Positions 49,001 through 56,707 of a DNA stretch of 64,000 bases are shown one piece after another. Position 1 is the stretch's first letter; each line of letters opens with the position of its first letter. Source of the stretch: an uncultured Clostridia bacterium (lineage in GTDB: Bacteria; Bacillota; Clostridia; Christensenellales; Pumilibacteraceae); NCBI GenBank assembly GCA_947089425.1, contig CAMUKG010000001.1, positions 204,105-268,104 on the forward strand, in the 5' to 3' direction. Under the pieces are notes generated by a model that was not told the origin of the DNA, did no database searches, and worked only from the letters and a program-made list of their open reading frames with translations. Position numbers and translations under genes: made by a program.

Positions 49001-52000
49001 TTATCCGCCGAATAAATAACCGCATTTTCGGTTTGCACGCAATGCATAACCGTAACGCTGTCTTTTCTCCTGCGCGCCCAAACGTACGTTCCGTCGCCAC
49101 CCGACGCGGTGTCTATAAACATTTTCGAATATGCGGGATGCGATTCGTAATCTTCCGCGCGTGCCAACACGGGTTCGGCGCACGACGAAAACGTGACGAA
49201 AGCGTCTTGCGTGGAAACATTTCTGTAACGCACCGTAACCGCCACCGAAAGAGGCGACGGCAGAACTTCGAGACGAGCTTCCGAAATAAATCCGTCGCCG
49301 TTAGCTTTCCACACGGCGCTTTCGCCCGAATAAAATTCTCCCCCGAGCAAGTTAGTTTTTTTATCGCTCGTCGCAAATAACTTTATGCCTTGCAATAATC
49401 TTTTTCCGCAATACTGTATCCACGTTTCCTTTTTGCTTGCAACGCATGATAAACTTGCGGCTTTGCACAAATAAATGCTCGCATTTTCAATCGGCTCGGC
49501 GATGCCCGAAACGTCGTAAAGCTTCTTTTTGCGAGCGTGCGAAGCCCTTTCTTCTCCGCATAAAAGTTTTGCCGCGCGCCATGCGGGAAGCGTTTGCAAT
49601 CGCTTGCATAAGCAATCGGTCTTTTGCGCATTTGCACATGCCGCCATGAGCATTCCCTGATGGTGAGTCATATAACTTTTCACAGGCATATTACCGCATA
49701 ACGATTCGTAAAAACCCCATTCTCCCTCGCACCCCATAGACGCGAGCATATGCGCGTTACGCAAAAACTCTTTTTCTTCGCAATACGGCAACGCGAGAAA
49801 AGCGGCATACGGGGAAACGGGAGGATTTTCGGGAACTGTGCTGTGAGCTATTGCAGGCACTCCGAAAGCGCGATACAAATTGCCGCCCGCATCGTCGTAT
49901 TCGTTATAGCGGCACTCCGAAACGCCCCAAATCTCTCTGCCGAGCGATTTCGCATAAGCAAGTTGAGCACGCACCGCTCCTTTCATAGCTTGTCCGAGCA
50001 ATGTATCAGCTCCGGGCGCTATAAACAGTCTGCTCATCAAGTATTCGAACATTCCTCCCGTCCAACTGAAAACGGTAATCGCCCCACCGCTTTTCACTGT
50101 GTGGCGAGCCAAATTGCAAAATGCTTCTTTTTCGGTCTTGCCGTAACCGCACGCCAAAAGATACGTTAAAGCGCTCTCACTGCCCAAAAGGTCGTAATGA
50201 TTTTCGGTGCAAGATTTGAGTTCGTCGTCATAACCTATATAAAACAGTTTTCTTTTGAAATCATACAGCGCCGACAAATCGGTTTCGTCTATAATTTTGT
50301 TTATTCTTTCAAGCAGTTTCCCTTCGACATAAGTGGAGCATAAACTCAAACCCGCCAAAAAATTTCCGCTGTCAACAGTGGAAACAAATCTCTTTGGCAA
50401 TACTTCAAGGGTGACGCAATCGTACCAGTTATAAAGGTTACCATTATATTTTTCACACTTTTCCACAGCCGAAACTATGCGCTCGACATACCAAAGCAAT
50501 CTGCTTTTATCTATTATGCCTATTTCATACGCCGACGCATAAGCGGTGAGCGCCATTCCTATATTAGTGGGCGAGGTGCGAGCGCACCAACCTTTTAAAT
50601 TGTCTTCTTGATAACAATCGCAAGGAAGCTCAAACATATTTTCTTGCGCTTCGAAATATGCGAAAGTTTTTTTTGCGGTATCGGTCACGAAAAAGCTCAA
50701 AGCATCCGACGGAGTTCTCTCTTCTTTTTCAACGCTTATTATGCGAGGAATTGCCGCTCCCGCCAAAAACAGCGCCGCAACAACGTAATATATAACCGAA
50801 AGATTAAATAAAGCGGTCGCCGCAGTAATTGCAATTGTCGCTATTACGTTGGGTAAAAACGATATTTTGCCGCGCGTATGAGCGAAAACGCTCCATTCGA
50901 GCAATTTTCTTTTCACGGCAAGCCTATATAAAGTTACGGCAACGGCGCACAGTTTATGAATTGCCACAGTGGGAAGCATAGCAAGTTCTATGACGCACCG
51001 CGCAAATTCAAGCGCCGTTTGTTTGGGATAGCCGAAAATAGAAACAAGCGAAAACAATGCGCGAAGCAGTTGCGGCAACGCGAACAAAATAAGCGCGCCG
51101 ACGGACAAACTCGAAAAAAACGAAAGAATAAGAACGGCGATTTGCGCAATAGGAACAAGCGAAAGCACAAGATTTTGCACGATTGAAAACGACACGGCGA
51201 GCGGCAACGGATTTTTCATGCGAGCGCCGTCTTTGTTCTTCACGTGCGGCATTGCGTAAGGAAGTAATTGCCAGTCCCCCCTAAGCCACCTTTGTTCGCG
51301 CGCAAAGCTGTCGGCAAACGACTGCGGAAAATCTTCGCTCGCGTTCACTGTGCTGTCGTAACAGCCCGCCACGCTTCCCTCTATGAAATCGTGACTCAAA
51401 ATTCTGTTGTCGGGAAAAAAGCCGTCAAGTCGTTCCGAAAACATTGCTACGTCATAAATGCCTTTCCCTGTAAAGTTTCCCGCGCCGAACACGTCGAACA
51501 TAATGTTGGCGCGTGCCGCCCTATATCTGCCCGGTCCCGTTTCGCCCGCATATAATTTTGCGTAAGCGCTGTTTTTTAACGCGACTTTACAGCCGAGCGA
51601 AACTATGGCAACGTCTTTGCAATAAGGGTGAGCTTTGGTTCCCACAAGCTCGGCACAATTATAAGTAAGAGTATCCGAATCAAGAGTGATTGCATATTTC
51701 ACTTTGGAAACGTCGCCTAATTTAAGCGCAAAATCGTTTTCACCCGTAAGCGCATATCGATTAAAATCGAGCACCGCGCCTCGCTTTTTTTCATAGCCTT
51801 GAAAATATTCCTCGCCTTTCACCCTCTTTCTTTTTCTGACGATTGCGCACACTCTTTTTTGAAGCGCTCCGAGTTTTTCGTATTCGTTTTTTACGGCTTC
51901 TTTTAAAAGAGCGTCCGAATCAGCCGATTCGTTACCGTTTTTCGGATAATCGAAAAGCAAACAATAAGAAAAAATTTTCTCCGAATTTGCCGCCGCGAGC

Positions 52001-53331
52001 GTTTGCAAATGAGCAAACGATTCCTCCATATCGCGCTCCGACTTAGCGAGACAAGGCAACAAGAGCGCTGTGGCATACTTTTCCGCGTCGAGATATTCCA
52101 AAGCGTAAGATGGCAAACCTCGCCTTTTAACGGTGTGCGCGGCTATAACTCTAAGCAAAAATCCTATTGCGTACAATAAAATAGGAAGCGAAATGAGCGC
52201 GTAAGCCCACCCGAAACGTGGCATTAAAAATCCGCAAGCAACCGCCGCACTCGCCCACGCCGCAACAGTTGCTAAAACGTAAAGCCGCCCGACGGCGCGA
52301 GAACGCATATGCGGCAAAATATATTCCGAAATATCTTTTCCGCTCTTGCCCGCTCTGAATAAAATTTCGGAAGCGAGACTGCTCTCCGACATTTTGCGTT
52401 TTTTTGCCTGTGCCGCAATAAGCGATAAATACATATATTTAGTTGACGACGATAACATTTTAAACGTGGGATCGCCGCCGTCGAGAACTGCAAATGCCGA
52501 CGAAAGTGAGCACACGAATTCGTCGGTCATAAACGCGTTGAGGCTGTGAAGAGAGGACATTGCCGCCGCAATCCGCGCGTTATAGCTTGCCGACGCGAGC
52601 ACAAAATTCTCCGCTCTGCGACGCGCGTTTTCATCGTTTAAGGTATTTGAAATTCCGCATTCCGAATTTCTCGTCCTTCCGAAAACATAACTGTCGTAGC
52701 GCATAAGGGAGTAATCGATTTCCCCCGTTTGAGCATCTTGTTCGCCGCGAGAAATGAGTTCGCCCATACGTGCGAACTTATTTGCATATATTGCAAGATA
52801 TTCGCAAAGAGCAAACTTCGTCATATCGGAAAGAGCGGTGATTTCGGCAAACGTAAATTGAGTTTCGGCGGAATAAGCGCGCATTGCCGACATTAAGGCG
52901 TCGCGCGAAACCACTCCGCCCGCGCTTTTCACAAACAACTCGCAAAACGAATAAAGACGCGGAACTCCCCGTACGTGCGGAAGTTTCGCAAATTTTCTTT
53001 TCGCGGAATTAAGCAGAGAAAGCGTTTCGTCTATATAATAAAAACCGTCGTAATATGTTTTTTCGCACAGTTCGAGCTCATAGCCCGATTTAAGCCGGTC
53101 GCCCGTTTTTTTACGAGCCGAAATAAGACGCTTCGATATTTCGCGCGTTCCTATTCCTTTGCCGCCGCACACGCGTTTTGCGCCGAAAGCAAGCGACGAG
53201 AGCATATATCCGAGCTTTTCGCCCGAAAGTATGCCTTTCACCGCAAATTCGGGTTCGGGTGACTTATTCAAAAGCAGATACAAATAAACCGCAAACAAGC
53301 TTGCAATCAACACACAGAGCACTATTTCCAT
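46060..53331 (-). CDS. Cyclic beta-1,2-glucan synthase-like giant protein (GT84-GH94 architecture)
   Basis: The 2423-aa protein resembles cyclic beta-1,2-glucan synthases (NdvB/Cgs). It has an N-terminal membrane segment (residues 1-22) and hydrophobic segments around 345-395 and 715-850. A glycosyltransferase-84-like part carries YAITLDSDT (about residues 545-553) and FIEGSVAGCYDS. A glucoamylase-like domain starts near GWCARTSPTNIGMALTAY, and a C-terminal GH94 phosphorylase-like domain shows RMRGGDWNDAMDKVG with the catalytic Asp. Usual lengths are around 2800 aa, so this is somewhat short but has no frameshift. Some Clostridial relatives are of unproven function, so beta-1,2-glucan synthesis or processing is likely, not certain. 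No strong ribosome-binding site precedes the ATG. Confidence 0.8.
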   Translation of the reverse strand: MEIVLCVLIASLFAVYLYLLLNKSPEPEFAVKGILSGEKLGYMLSSLAFGAKRVCGGKGIGTREISKRLISARKKTGDRLKSGYELELCEKTYYDGFYYIDETLSLLNSAKRKFAKLPHVRGVPRLYSFCELFVKSAGGVVSRDALMSAMRAYSAETQFTFAEITALSDMTKFALCEYLAIYANKFARMGELISRGEQDAQTGEIDYSLMRYDSYVFGRTRNSECGISNTLNDENARRRAENFVLASASYNARIAAAMSSLHSLNAFMTDEFVCSLSSAFAVLDGGDPTFKMLSSSTKYMYLSLIAAQAKKRKMSESSLASEILFRAGKSGKDISEYILPHMRSRAVGRLYVLATVAAWASAAVACGFLMPRFGWAYALISLPILLYAIGFLLRVIAAHTVKRRGLPSYALEYLDAEKYATALLLPCLAKSERDMEESFAHLQTLAAANSEKIFSYCLLFDYPKNGNESADSDALLKEAVKNEYEKLGALQKRVCAIVRKRKRVKGEEYFQGYEKKRGAVLDFNRYALTGENDFALKLGDVSKVKYAITLDSDTLTYNCAELVGTKAHPYCKDVAIVSLGCKVALKNSAYAKLYAGETGPGRYRAARANIMFDVFGAGNFTGKGIYDVAMFSERLDGFFPDNRILSHDFIEGSVAGCYDSTVNASEDFPQSFADSFAREQRWLRGDWQLLPYAMPHVKNKDGARMKNPLPLAVSFSIVQNLVLSLVPIAQIAVLILSFFSSLSVGALILFALPQLLRALFSLVSIFGYPKQTALEFARCVIELAMLPTVAIHKLCAVAVTLYRLAVKRKLLEWSVFAHTRGKISFLPNVIATIAITAATALFNLSVIYYVVAALFLAGAAIPRIISVEKEERTPSDALSFFVTDTAKKTFAYFEAQENMFELPCDCYQEDNLKGWCARTSPTNIGMALTAYASAYEIGIIDKSRLLWYVERIVSAVEKCEKYNGNLYNWYDCVTLEVLPKRFVSTVDSGNFLAGLSLCSTYVEGKLLERINKIIDETDLSALYDFKRKLFYIGYDDELKSCTENHYDLLGSESALTYLLACGYGKTEKEAFCNLARHTVKSGGAITVFSWTGGMFEYLMSRLFIAPGADTLLGQAMKGAVRAQLAYAKSLGREIWGVSECRYNEYDDAGGNLYRAFGVPAIAHSTVPENPPVSPYAAFLALPYCEEKEFLRNAHMLASMGCEGEWGFYESLCGNMPVKSYMTHHQGMLMAACANAQKTDCLCKRLQTLPAWRAAKLLCGEERASHARKKKLYDVSGIAEPIENASIYLCKAASLSCVASKKETWIQYCGKRLLQGIKLFATSDKKTNLLGGEFYSGESAVWKANGDGFISEARLEVLPSPLSVAVTVRYRNVSTQDAFVTFSSCAEPVLARAEDYESHPAYSKMFIDTASGGDGTYVWARRRKDSVTVMHCVQTENAVIYSADKCAFYGRGRGLAFGQNLNPLLSSEFSATVATGKTCEFTCYFLVADTVEKADYAVRLAMSPDCVARQSGASLRLARAVSSRARNIAASLAAGEYSAVSTDGVGQDKPTIAREVTAVNVCALMSYLSDLRILCEAGFVFNVVLFSRKRRGEYPTFYFDAEKEVERSGLRGLCCVQVLNCDGAEYERLKKHKPVTDFSKAIELKNLARLLPQTEIEEAVRYDENLFSPPEICEPLGIGGFTKNGSYAVALTNRNTPAPWCNIMSDGGMGTVITESGGGFTFGENSRQHKFTEWCNDPVTETVSEFTALECDGECFSLTKQPLQAQDAEYYTVHSLGYSEFICRRNGLRSNVKVFISREESRKIYVINLLNETDEEKKLCVLFALKPVLGDFRRNTLPSLECSPFARGLRLSCGFSGVEAYVCCSEKVLPVGIDIEDGKLTAYDAISKSNDFWGIATSVIMSSGTAKTIMFALSPFETNFSELNVSEEFEKTVSYYGRFSKITFDGEYGHLTEWLPYQVYNSRFEARTGFYQVSGAYGFRDQLQDGLALVHCVPALVREHILRSARHQFKEGDVQHWWHPPAIGVRTHMCDDRLWLVYVVCEYIAVTGDTAVLEESVPFLCDVPISPQDVTVYTSACESGARASLFEHCLRAIKISCDFGENGLVRMRGGDWNDAMDKVGEKGIGTSVWCTMFLYHVIERFLPHVKNIELCDELRRINKALYCAVCNAYETDRFLRAYSDDGTALGSNESKTCKIDILTQSWSVIAGVGSAEQKKIALDSAYNLLCDAENKLIRLFDPPFTSSDGVGYIGNYPRFVRENGGQYTQAAVWYVWALFQNGQTERANELLKWLNPANRCRTEADAENYCVEPYVSAADVYGGELAGKGGWTWYTGSAAWLYKCLVTQYAGITVRGDVVSFCPHLPKDTEELNVNFRFGSENIKVKIVNSSLGGDWRVRIGDVIYNTSSLKLTKGLSGKNIAVIRLLK

Positions 53332-53354
53332 AATTGCGGATTATATCCACATAC

Positions 53355-53393
53355 CGCAAAAAATAAACGCGAAAGATATTCAAACCTTTCGCG
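53355..53393 (-). terminator. Terminator of the RNase P RNA gene
   Basis: CGCGAAAG (minus-strand arm 53386-53393) pairs with CTTTCGCG (53368-53375) and is followed by TTTATTTTTTG. It lies 9 bp after the predicted 3' end of the RNA. Confidence 0.8.
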
Positions 53394-53401
53394 CCTGTGG
53401 C

Positions 53402-53728
53402 GAGTATGACCTGTAAGCCGAATTCTGTCGAGAACGGTTATCTGTCTAGCTCCGTCGTTGCCGACGGAGTCAAGCGAGTTCGGAAGCGACCGGAACAAGT
53501 CGTAGCTTCCATATCTTGCACCGAATGGGGTTTGCAGAGCCTCCCGCGTTGCCGCAGGAGCGGTAGGCTCTTACCCTACCTTTCCATCCTTACTCCGCTT
53601 GAAGCGGGGCGGTTTATTTCTGTTGCACTTTCCTTAAAGTCGCCTTCACCGGTAGTTAGCCGGCATTCTGTTCCTATGGTGTTCGGACTTTCCTCGTGCC
53701 CTCGGGCACGCAACCGTTCGGTCATCTC
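53402..53728 (-). ncRNA. rnpB: RNase P catalytic RNA
   Basis: The minus strand reads as a bacterial RNase P RNA of about 327 nt. The conserved 5' core GAGGAAAGTCCGAACACC follows a GATGACC arm that pairs with GGTCATAC at the 3' end (helix P1). The central GGTAAGAGCCTACCG and the 3' universal ACAGAATTCGGCTTACAGG are present. It processes tRNA 5' ends. The exact ends are set from P1 pairing and may be off by a few bases. Confidence 0.93.
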
Positions 53729-53805
53729 GAATATATTATAGCATTATATTTTTAATTTTGCAAGAAAATTTGCGCGAAGCGAATATTTTTCGAAACGCAA
53801 AAAAT

Positions 53806-54498
53806 TTATTCGCCCGCGTTTAACTCTTTTGCTATTTTATCTATCGCTTTCTTTTCTATTCGCGAAACGTAGCTACGCGATATTCCGAGCATTGCCGCAA
53901 TTTCAAGTTGGGTATACGGTCGAGGCCGACGTATGCCGTAACGCAAACATATAATTTTATGCTCTCGTCCCGAAAGAGTGGAATCTATAACTTTCAAAAC
54001 TTTTTCAAGCAACATTCCCGTTTCCACTTTTTTGAACACGCTCTCTTCTTTCATAGGCAATATGTCCATTAAAGTGATTTCGTTGCCCTCTTTATCCACT
54101 CCCACCGATTCGGCAAGGCTTATGTTTCCTCTATGTTTTTTGTTGGCTCTTATGTACATGAGTATTTCGTTTTCAATACATTTCGCCGCATAAGTCGCAA
54201 GCTGACTGCCTTTCCCGTATTCAAACGTCTCTATGCCTTTAATAAGCCCTATGCTTCCCACCGAGATTAGGTCGTCGGCTTCGCCCGCATTAGAATACTT
54301 TTTCACTATGTGAGCCACAAGACGCAAATTATGGCGAATCAACTTTTCTCGGGCGGCGGCGTCTCCTTGCTTAGTGCGCTCTATGCAATCGCGCTCCTCT
54401 TCGGGCGAAAGCGGCTGAGGGAACGAACCTTTGTTGTTCACATACGAAGTGAAACAAAATACTTTGCTTAAAAAAGTGAGAAAACTTTCGAAAATCAT
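53806..54498 (-). CDS. sigK: Sporulation sigma factor sigma-K
   Basis: The 230-aa late mother-cell sigma factor. It starts with a hydrophobic pro-like N-terminus (IFESFLTFLSKVFCFTSYV), then SFPQPLSPEEER and the region 2 sequence RHNLRLVAHIVKKYSNAGEADDLISVGSIGLIKGIETF. It continues with LATYAAKCIENEILM and region 4 with ISRSYVSRIEKKAI. The match to B. subtilis SigK, including the pro-region and PQPLS, is clear. The ATG at 54498 has AGAGGTG six bases upstream. The gene is continuous, with no skin-type insertion. Cleavage by a SpoIVFB-like protease is inferred from the family. Confidence 0.92.
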   Translation of the reverse strand: MIFESFLTFLSKVFCFTSYVNNKGSFPQPLSPEEERDCIERTKQGDAAAREKLIRHNLRLVAHIVKKYSNAGEADDLISVGSIGLIKGIETFEYGKGSQLATYAAKCIENEILMYIRANKKHRGNISLAESVGVDKEGNEITLMDILPMKEESVFKKVETGMLLEKVLKVIDSTLSGREHKIICLRYGIRRPRPYTQLEIAAMLGISRSYVSRIEKKAIDKIAKELNAGE

Positions 54499-54568
54499 TG
54501 CAGGCACCTCTCGTCGTAAAGGCGACCATACAATATATGTAGTTTTTTGTCGAATTTTGCCTGTCCAA

Positions 54569-54604
54569 ACAAAAAAACCTTCGCTTTTTTAATAAACAAA
54601 GGTT
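54569..54604 (-). terminator. Terminator at the sigK-proximal end of the non-coding stretch
   Basis: On the minus strand, AACCTT (arm 54599-54604) pairs with AAGGTT (54576-54581), followed by seven T in total. It ends transcripts coming from trhP, or an RNA made within 54606-54750, before sigK. Confidence 0.6.
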
Positions 54605-54605
54605 A

Positions 54606-54750
54606 TTGCGCCCATAGACTTTGTCTATGGGCTTTCGCCCGAATGCAACACAGCGCTACGCTACATTACATTTCGCTTGCTAAACCCGTGTCAGGCGAAC
54701 GCCTAACAGCGTCCTTTCGCGGTAAACGCCCGCGAGAGTCAAATTTTTTT
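54606..54750. other. Structured non-coding stretch between sigK and trhP, possible small RNA
   Basis: The 316 bp between sigK and trhP have no plausible gene but contain several strong inverted repeats. There is a ten-base-pair stem at 54610-54632, and GGGC-TTTC-GCCC at 54629-54640 shares bases 54629-54632 with it, so the two are mutually exclusive. AGGC-GAAC-GCCT lies at 54693-54704, and a nine-base-pair stem at 54714-54738 is followed on plus by TCAAATTTTTTT. On the minus strand the block ends at the terminator at 54569. The GC content is visibly above its flanks. It could be a 3' UTR attenuator or a small RNA; I recognise no family. Confidence 0.4.
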
Positions 54751-54824
54751 AAAGCTCCTGCACCTTTTAATGCTTTATAAAAGTTTTTTCTCAATATTTT
54801 TATATGCGAATATTTTGTGAAAAT

Positions 54825-56030
54825 TTACGCTTTTTTACGCAAAATATCGCCCGCGAAAAGCGGAAAAGGAATTTTTATAACAATTGATTGCTGAACAAGT
54901 TTTGCGTCGGCAATTCTTTCGCCGCTCTCGGCGCGCATTTCGCAAACCCGAAAAACTTTGCCGAAAGACTCGCTCGGCGACAGTATTTCGAGCTCGTCGC
55001 CCTCTTTAAAACGATTGCGCTGTTCAATAATCGCTTCCGAGCCGTTTACCGATTTTACAACCGCGCACATTTCATGCGTTTGGCAGGGTTTTGCCGATTC
55101 GCAAAATTGCTCGGCTTCTCCGAAATAAAATCCCGTGTTAAATTTTCGGTGACTTGTTTTATACGGTTCGTTTAGCAAATCTTCGGGAAGAGAAAAGTTT
55201 TCGGGCGAATTTTTATAAATATCGACAGCGCGGCGATAAGCGTTGGTAACGGTTGCCAAATAATATGCCGTTTTAGCACGTCCCTCTATTTTCAAACTTG
55301 TAACGCCCGCCTCGATTAACTTGTTTATATAACCGAGCATATTCAAATCTTTGCTGTTTAAAATATAAGTGCCGCGCCCGTCCTCGCCTATGGGAAAATA
55401 TTCGCCGTTGCGCGTCTTTTCCATGAGCGCGTATTCCCACCTACAACTTTGCGCGCATTCTCCGCGATTGCCGCTACGCCCTGTGGTTACGCTACTAAGC
55501 AGACATCTTCCAGAATACGCCACGCACATGGCGCCGTGCACAAACGCTTCCAACTCCACTTCGGGCGGCAAAGCGTCGCGAATGCGTTTTATATTGTTTA
55601 TGTTCACTTCACGAGCAAGCACTATGCGCTCAACGCCCTGTTTTGCCCAAAACTTAGCCGCTTCGCCGTTTGTGGCATTCGCCTGTGTGGAAAGATGGAT
55701 AGCCAAATCGGGAATTTTTTCTCGCAAACACGCAATTATGCCCGCATCCGAAACAATAACCGCGTCCGCTCCTATTTCGTTTAAAAACCGGGCGTATTCG
55801 ATAATTGCGGGCATGTCGTCGTCGTAGGCATATATATTTAACGTAACATATACTTTTTTACCGAGCTCATGGCAATATTTTACCGCCTCAACCATTTCCG
55901 AATCGGTAAAATTATCGCAAAACGCTCTGAGTCCGAACGATTTGCCCGCAAGATACACCGCGTCGGCGCCGAAATACACCGCCGTGTCAAGCTTTTCACG
56001 ATTGCCTGCGGGCGCCAAAAGTTCAATCAT
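54825..56030 (-). CDS. trhP: Peptidase U32-family tRNA uridine hydroxylation protein TrhP-like
   Basis: The 401-aa U32 protein has the N-terminal LLAPAGNREKLDTAVYFGADAVY, the signature EAFVHGAMCVAYSGRCLLSSVTTGRSGNRG-type region (about residues 165-190), CAQSCRW with clustered Cys for iron-sulfur binding, and KIEGRAKT. Despite the peptidase name, TrhP proteins act in prephenate-dependent formation of 5-hydroxyuridine at tRNA position 34. It lies 16 bp after the O-methyltransferase trmR, the same pair as B. subtilis yrrM-yrrN/yrrO, supporting this role. Only one U32 gene is present here. Confidence 0.82.
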   Translation of the reverse strand: MIELLAPAGNREKLDTAVYFGADAVYLAGKSFGLRAFCDNFTDSEMVEAVKYCHELGKKVYVTLNIYAYDDDMPAIIEYARFLNEIGADAVIVSDAGIIACLREKIPDLAIHLSTQANATNGEAAKFWAKQGVERIVLAREVNINNIKRIRDALPPEVELEAFVHGAMCVAYSGRCLLSSVTTGRSGNRGECAQSCRWEYALMEKTRNGEYFPIGEDGRGTYILNSKDLNMLGYINKLIEAGVTSLKIEGRAKTAYYLATVTNAYRRAVDIYKNSPENFSLPEDLLNEPYKTSHRKFNTGFYFGEAEQFCESAKPCQTHEMCAVVKSVNGSEAIIEQRNRFKEGDELEILSPSESFGKVFRVCEMRAESGERIADAKLVQQSIVIKIPFPLFAGDILRKKA

Positions 56031-56046
56031 ATTATCACCGTCACAA

Positions 56047-56700
56047 TTATTCCGTCGTTTTTATGCTAAAACTCACGCCGTCGCCCACAGGCAAAACGCT
56101 CGTGAGAAGCGTTTTATCCTCCATAAGTCTGTGCAAAAACAAATCGAGTTTTTTCACTAGCCCGCCCTTGTGATTTTTAATTTCATGTTCGCCCGAAACC
56201 ATTCCTTCGTATAGCACATTGTCGCAAAATAGTACTCCTCCGCTTTCGAGAAGTCGGCTCAAAAACGGCAAGTATTCGCAATATTGAGCTTTCGGTCCGT
56301 CGAGAAAAATAAAATCGAATTTACCTTTAAGGTTAGGCACTATTTCCGTGGAATCGCCCGCATAAAATACCGCTCTGTTTAAAAGTCCCGCATCGCGGAA
56401 AAATTCTTTCGCAACCGCTATTCGTTCCTCGCTCATCTCAACCGTGTAAAGCGTGGCTTGCGGCGCGGAACGAAGCATAACTATGCCGCTGTAACCTATT
56501 GCCGTGCCTATTTCGAGAATGCGCGCGGGCTTTTTAAGCACAACCGCTTGGCGCAAAAACGCCGTCGTTTCGGGTAACAAAACCGCTATTATATTTTTAT
56601 CGGCATATTCGGTGATTTTTCGCTCTATTTCGTCGGCTGGGCGAAGCGACAACAGTTCCCTTATATACTCGCTTGTTTTTCCCGGTGTTTTAAACGGCAT
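56047..56700 (-). CDS. trmR: tRNA 5-hydroxyuridine O-methyltransferase (YrrM/TrmR type)
   Basis: The 217-aa class I SAM methyltransferase of the COMT-like group has ILEIGTAIGYSGIVML (SAM loop, about residues 76-91), TVEMSEERIAVAKEFF and FIFLDGPKAQYCEYL (metal-binding Asp). The NVLYEGMV and C-terminal GDGVSFSIK are also present. In B. subtilis TrmR methylates ho5U34 to mo5U34 in tRNA; the adjacent TrhP makes the precursor. The start is ATG at 56700, seven bases after the RNase J stop, so it is likely co-transcribed with RNase J. Confidence 0.85.
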   Translation of the reverse strand: MPFKTPGKTSEYIRELLSLRPADEIERKITEYADKNIIAVLLPETTAFLRQAVVLKKPARILEIGTAIGYSGIVMLRSAPQATLYTVEMSEERIAVAKEFFRDAGLLNRAVFYAGDSTEIVPNLKGKFDFIFLDGPKAQYCEYLPFLSRLLESGGVLFCDNVLYEGMVSGEHEIKNHKGGLVKKLDLFLHRLMEDKTLLTSVLPVGDGVSFSIKTTE

Positions 56701-56707
56701 AAAAATT

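Noticed and set aside
53397..53741. Plus-strand open frame over the rnpB region
   Set aside because: The sequence is the RNase P RNA on the minus strand; the frame is accidental.
54508..54568. Sigma-E or sigma-K promoter for sigK
   Set aside because: CATATATTG-like bases are present but no convincing -35/-10 pair could be fixed by eye.
54547..54780. A 77-codon frame across the structured stretch next to sigK
   Set aside because: It reads through strong hairpins and a T-run, has no ribosome-binding site and looks non-coding.
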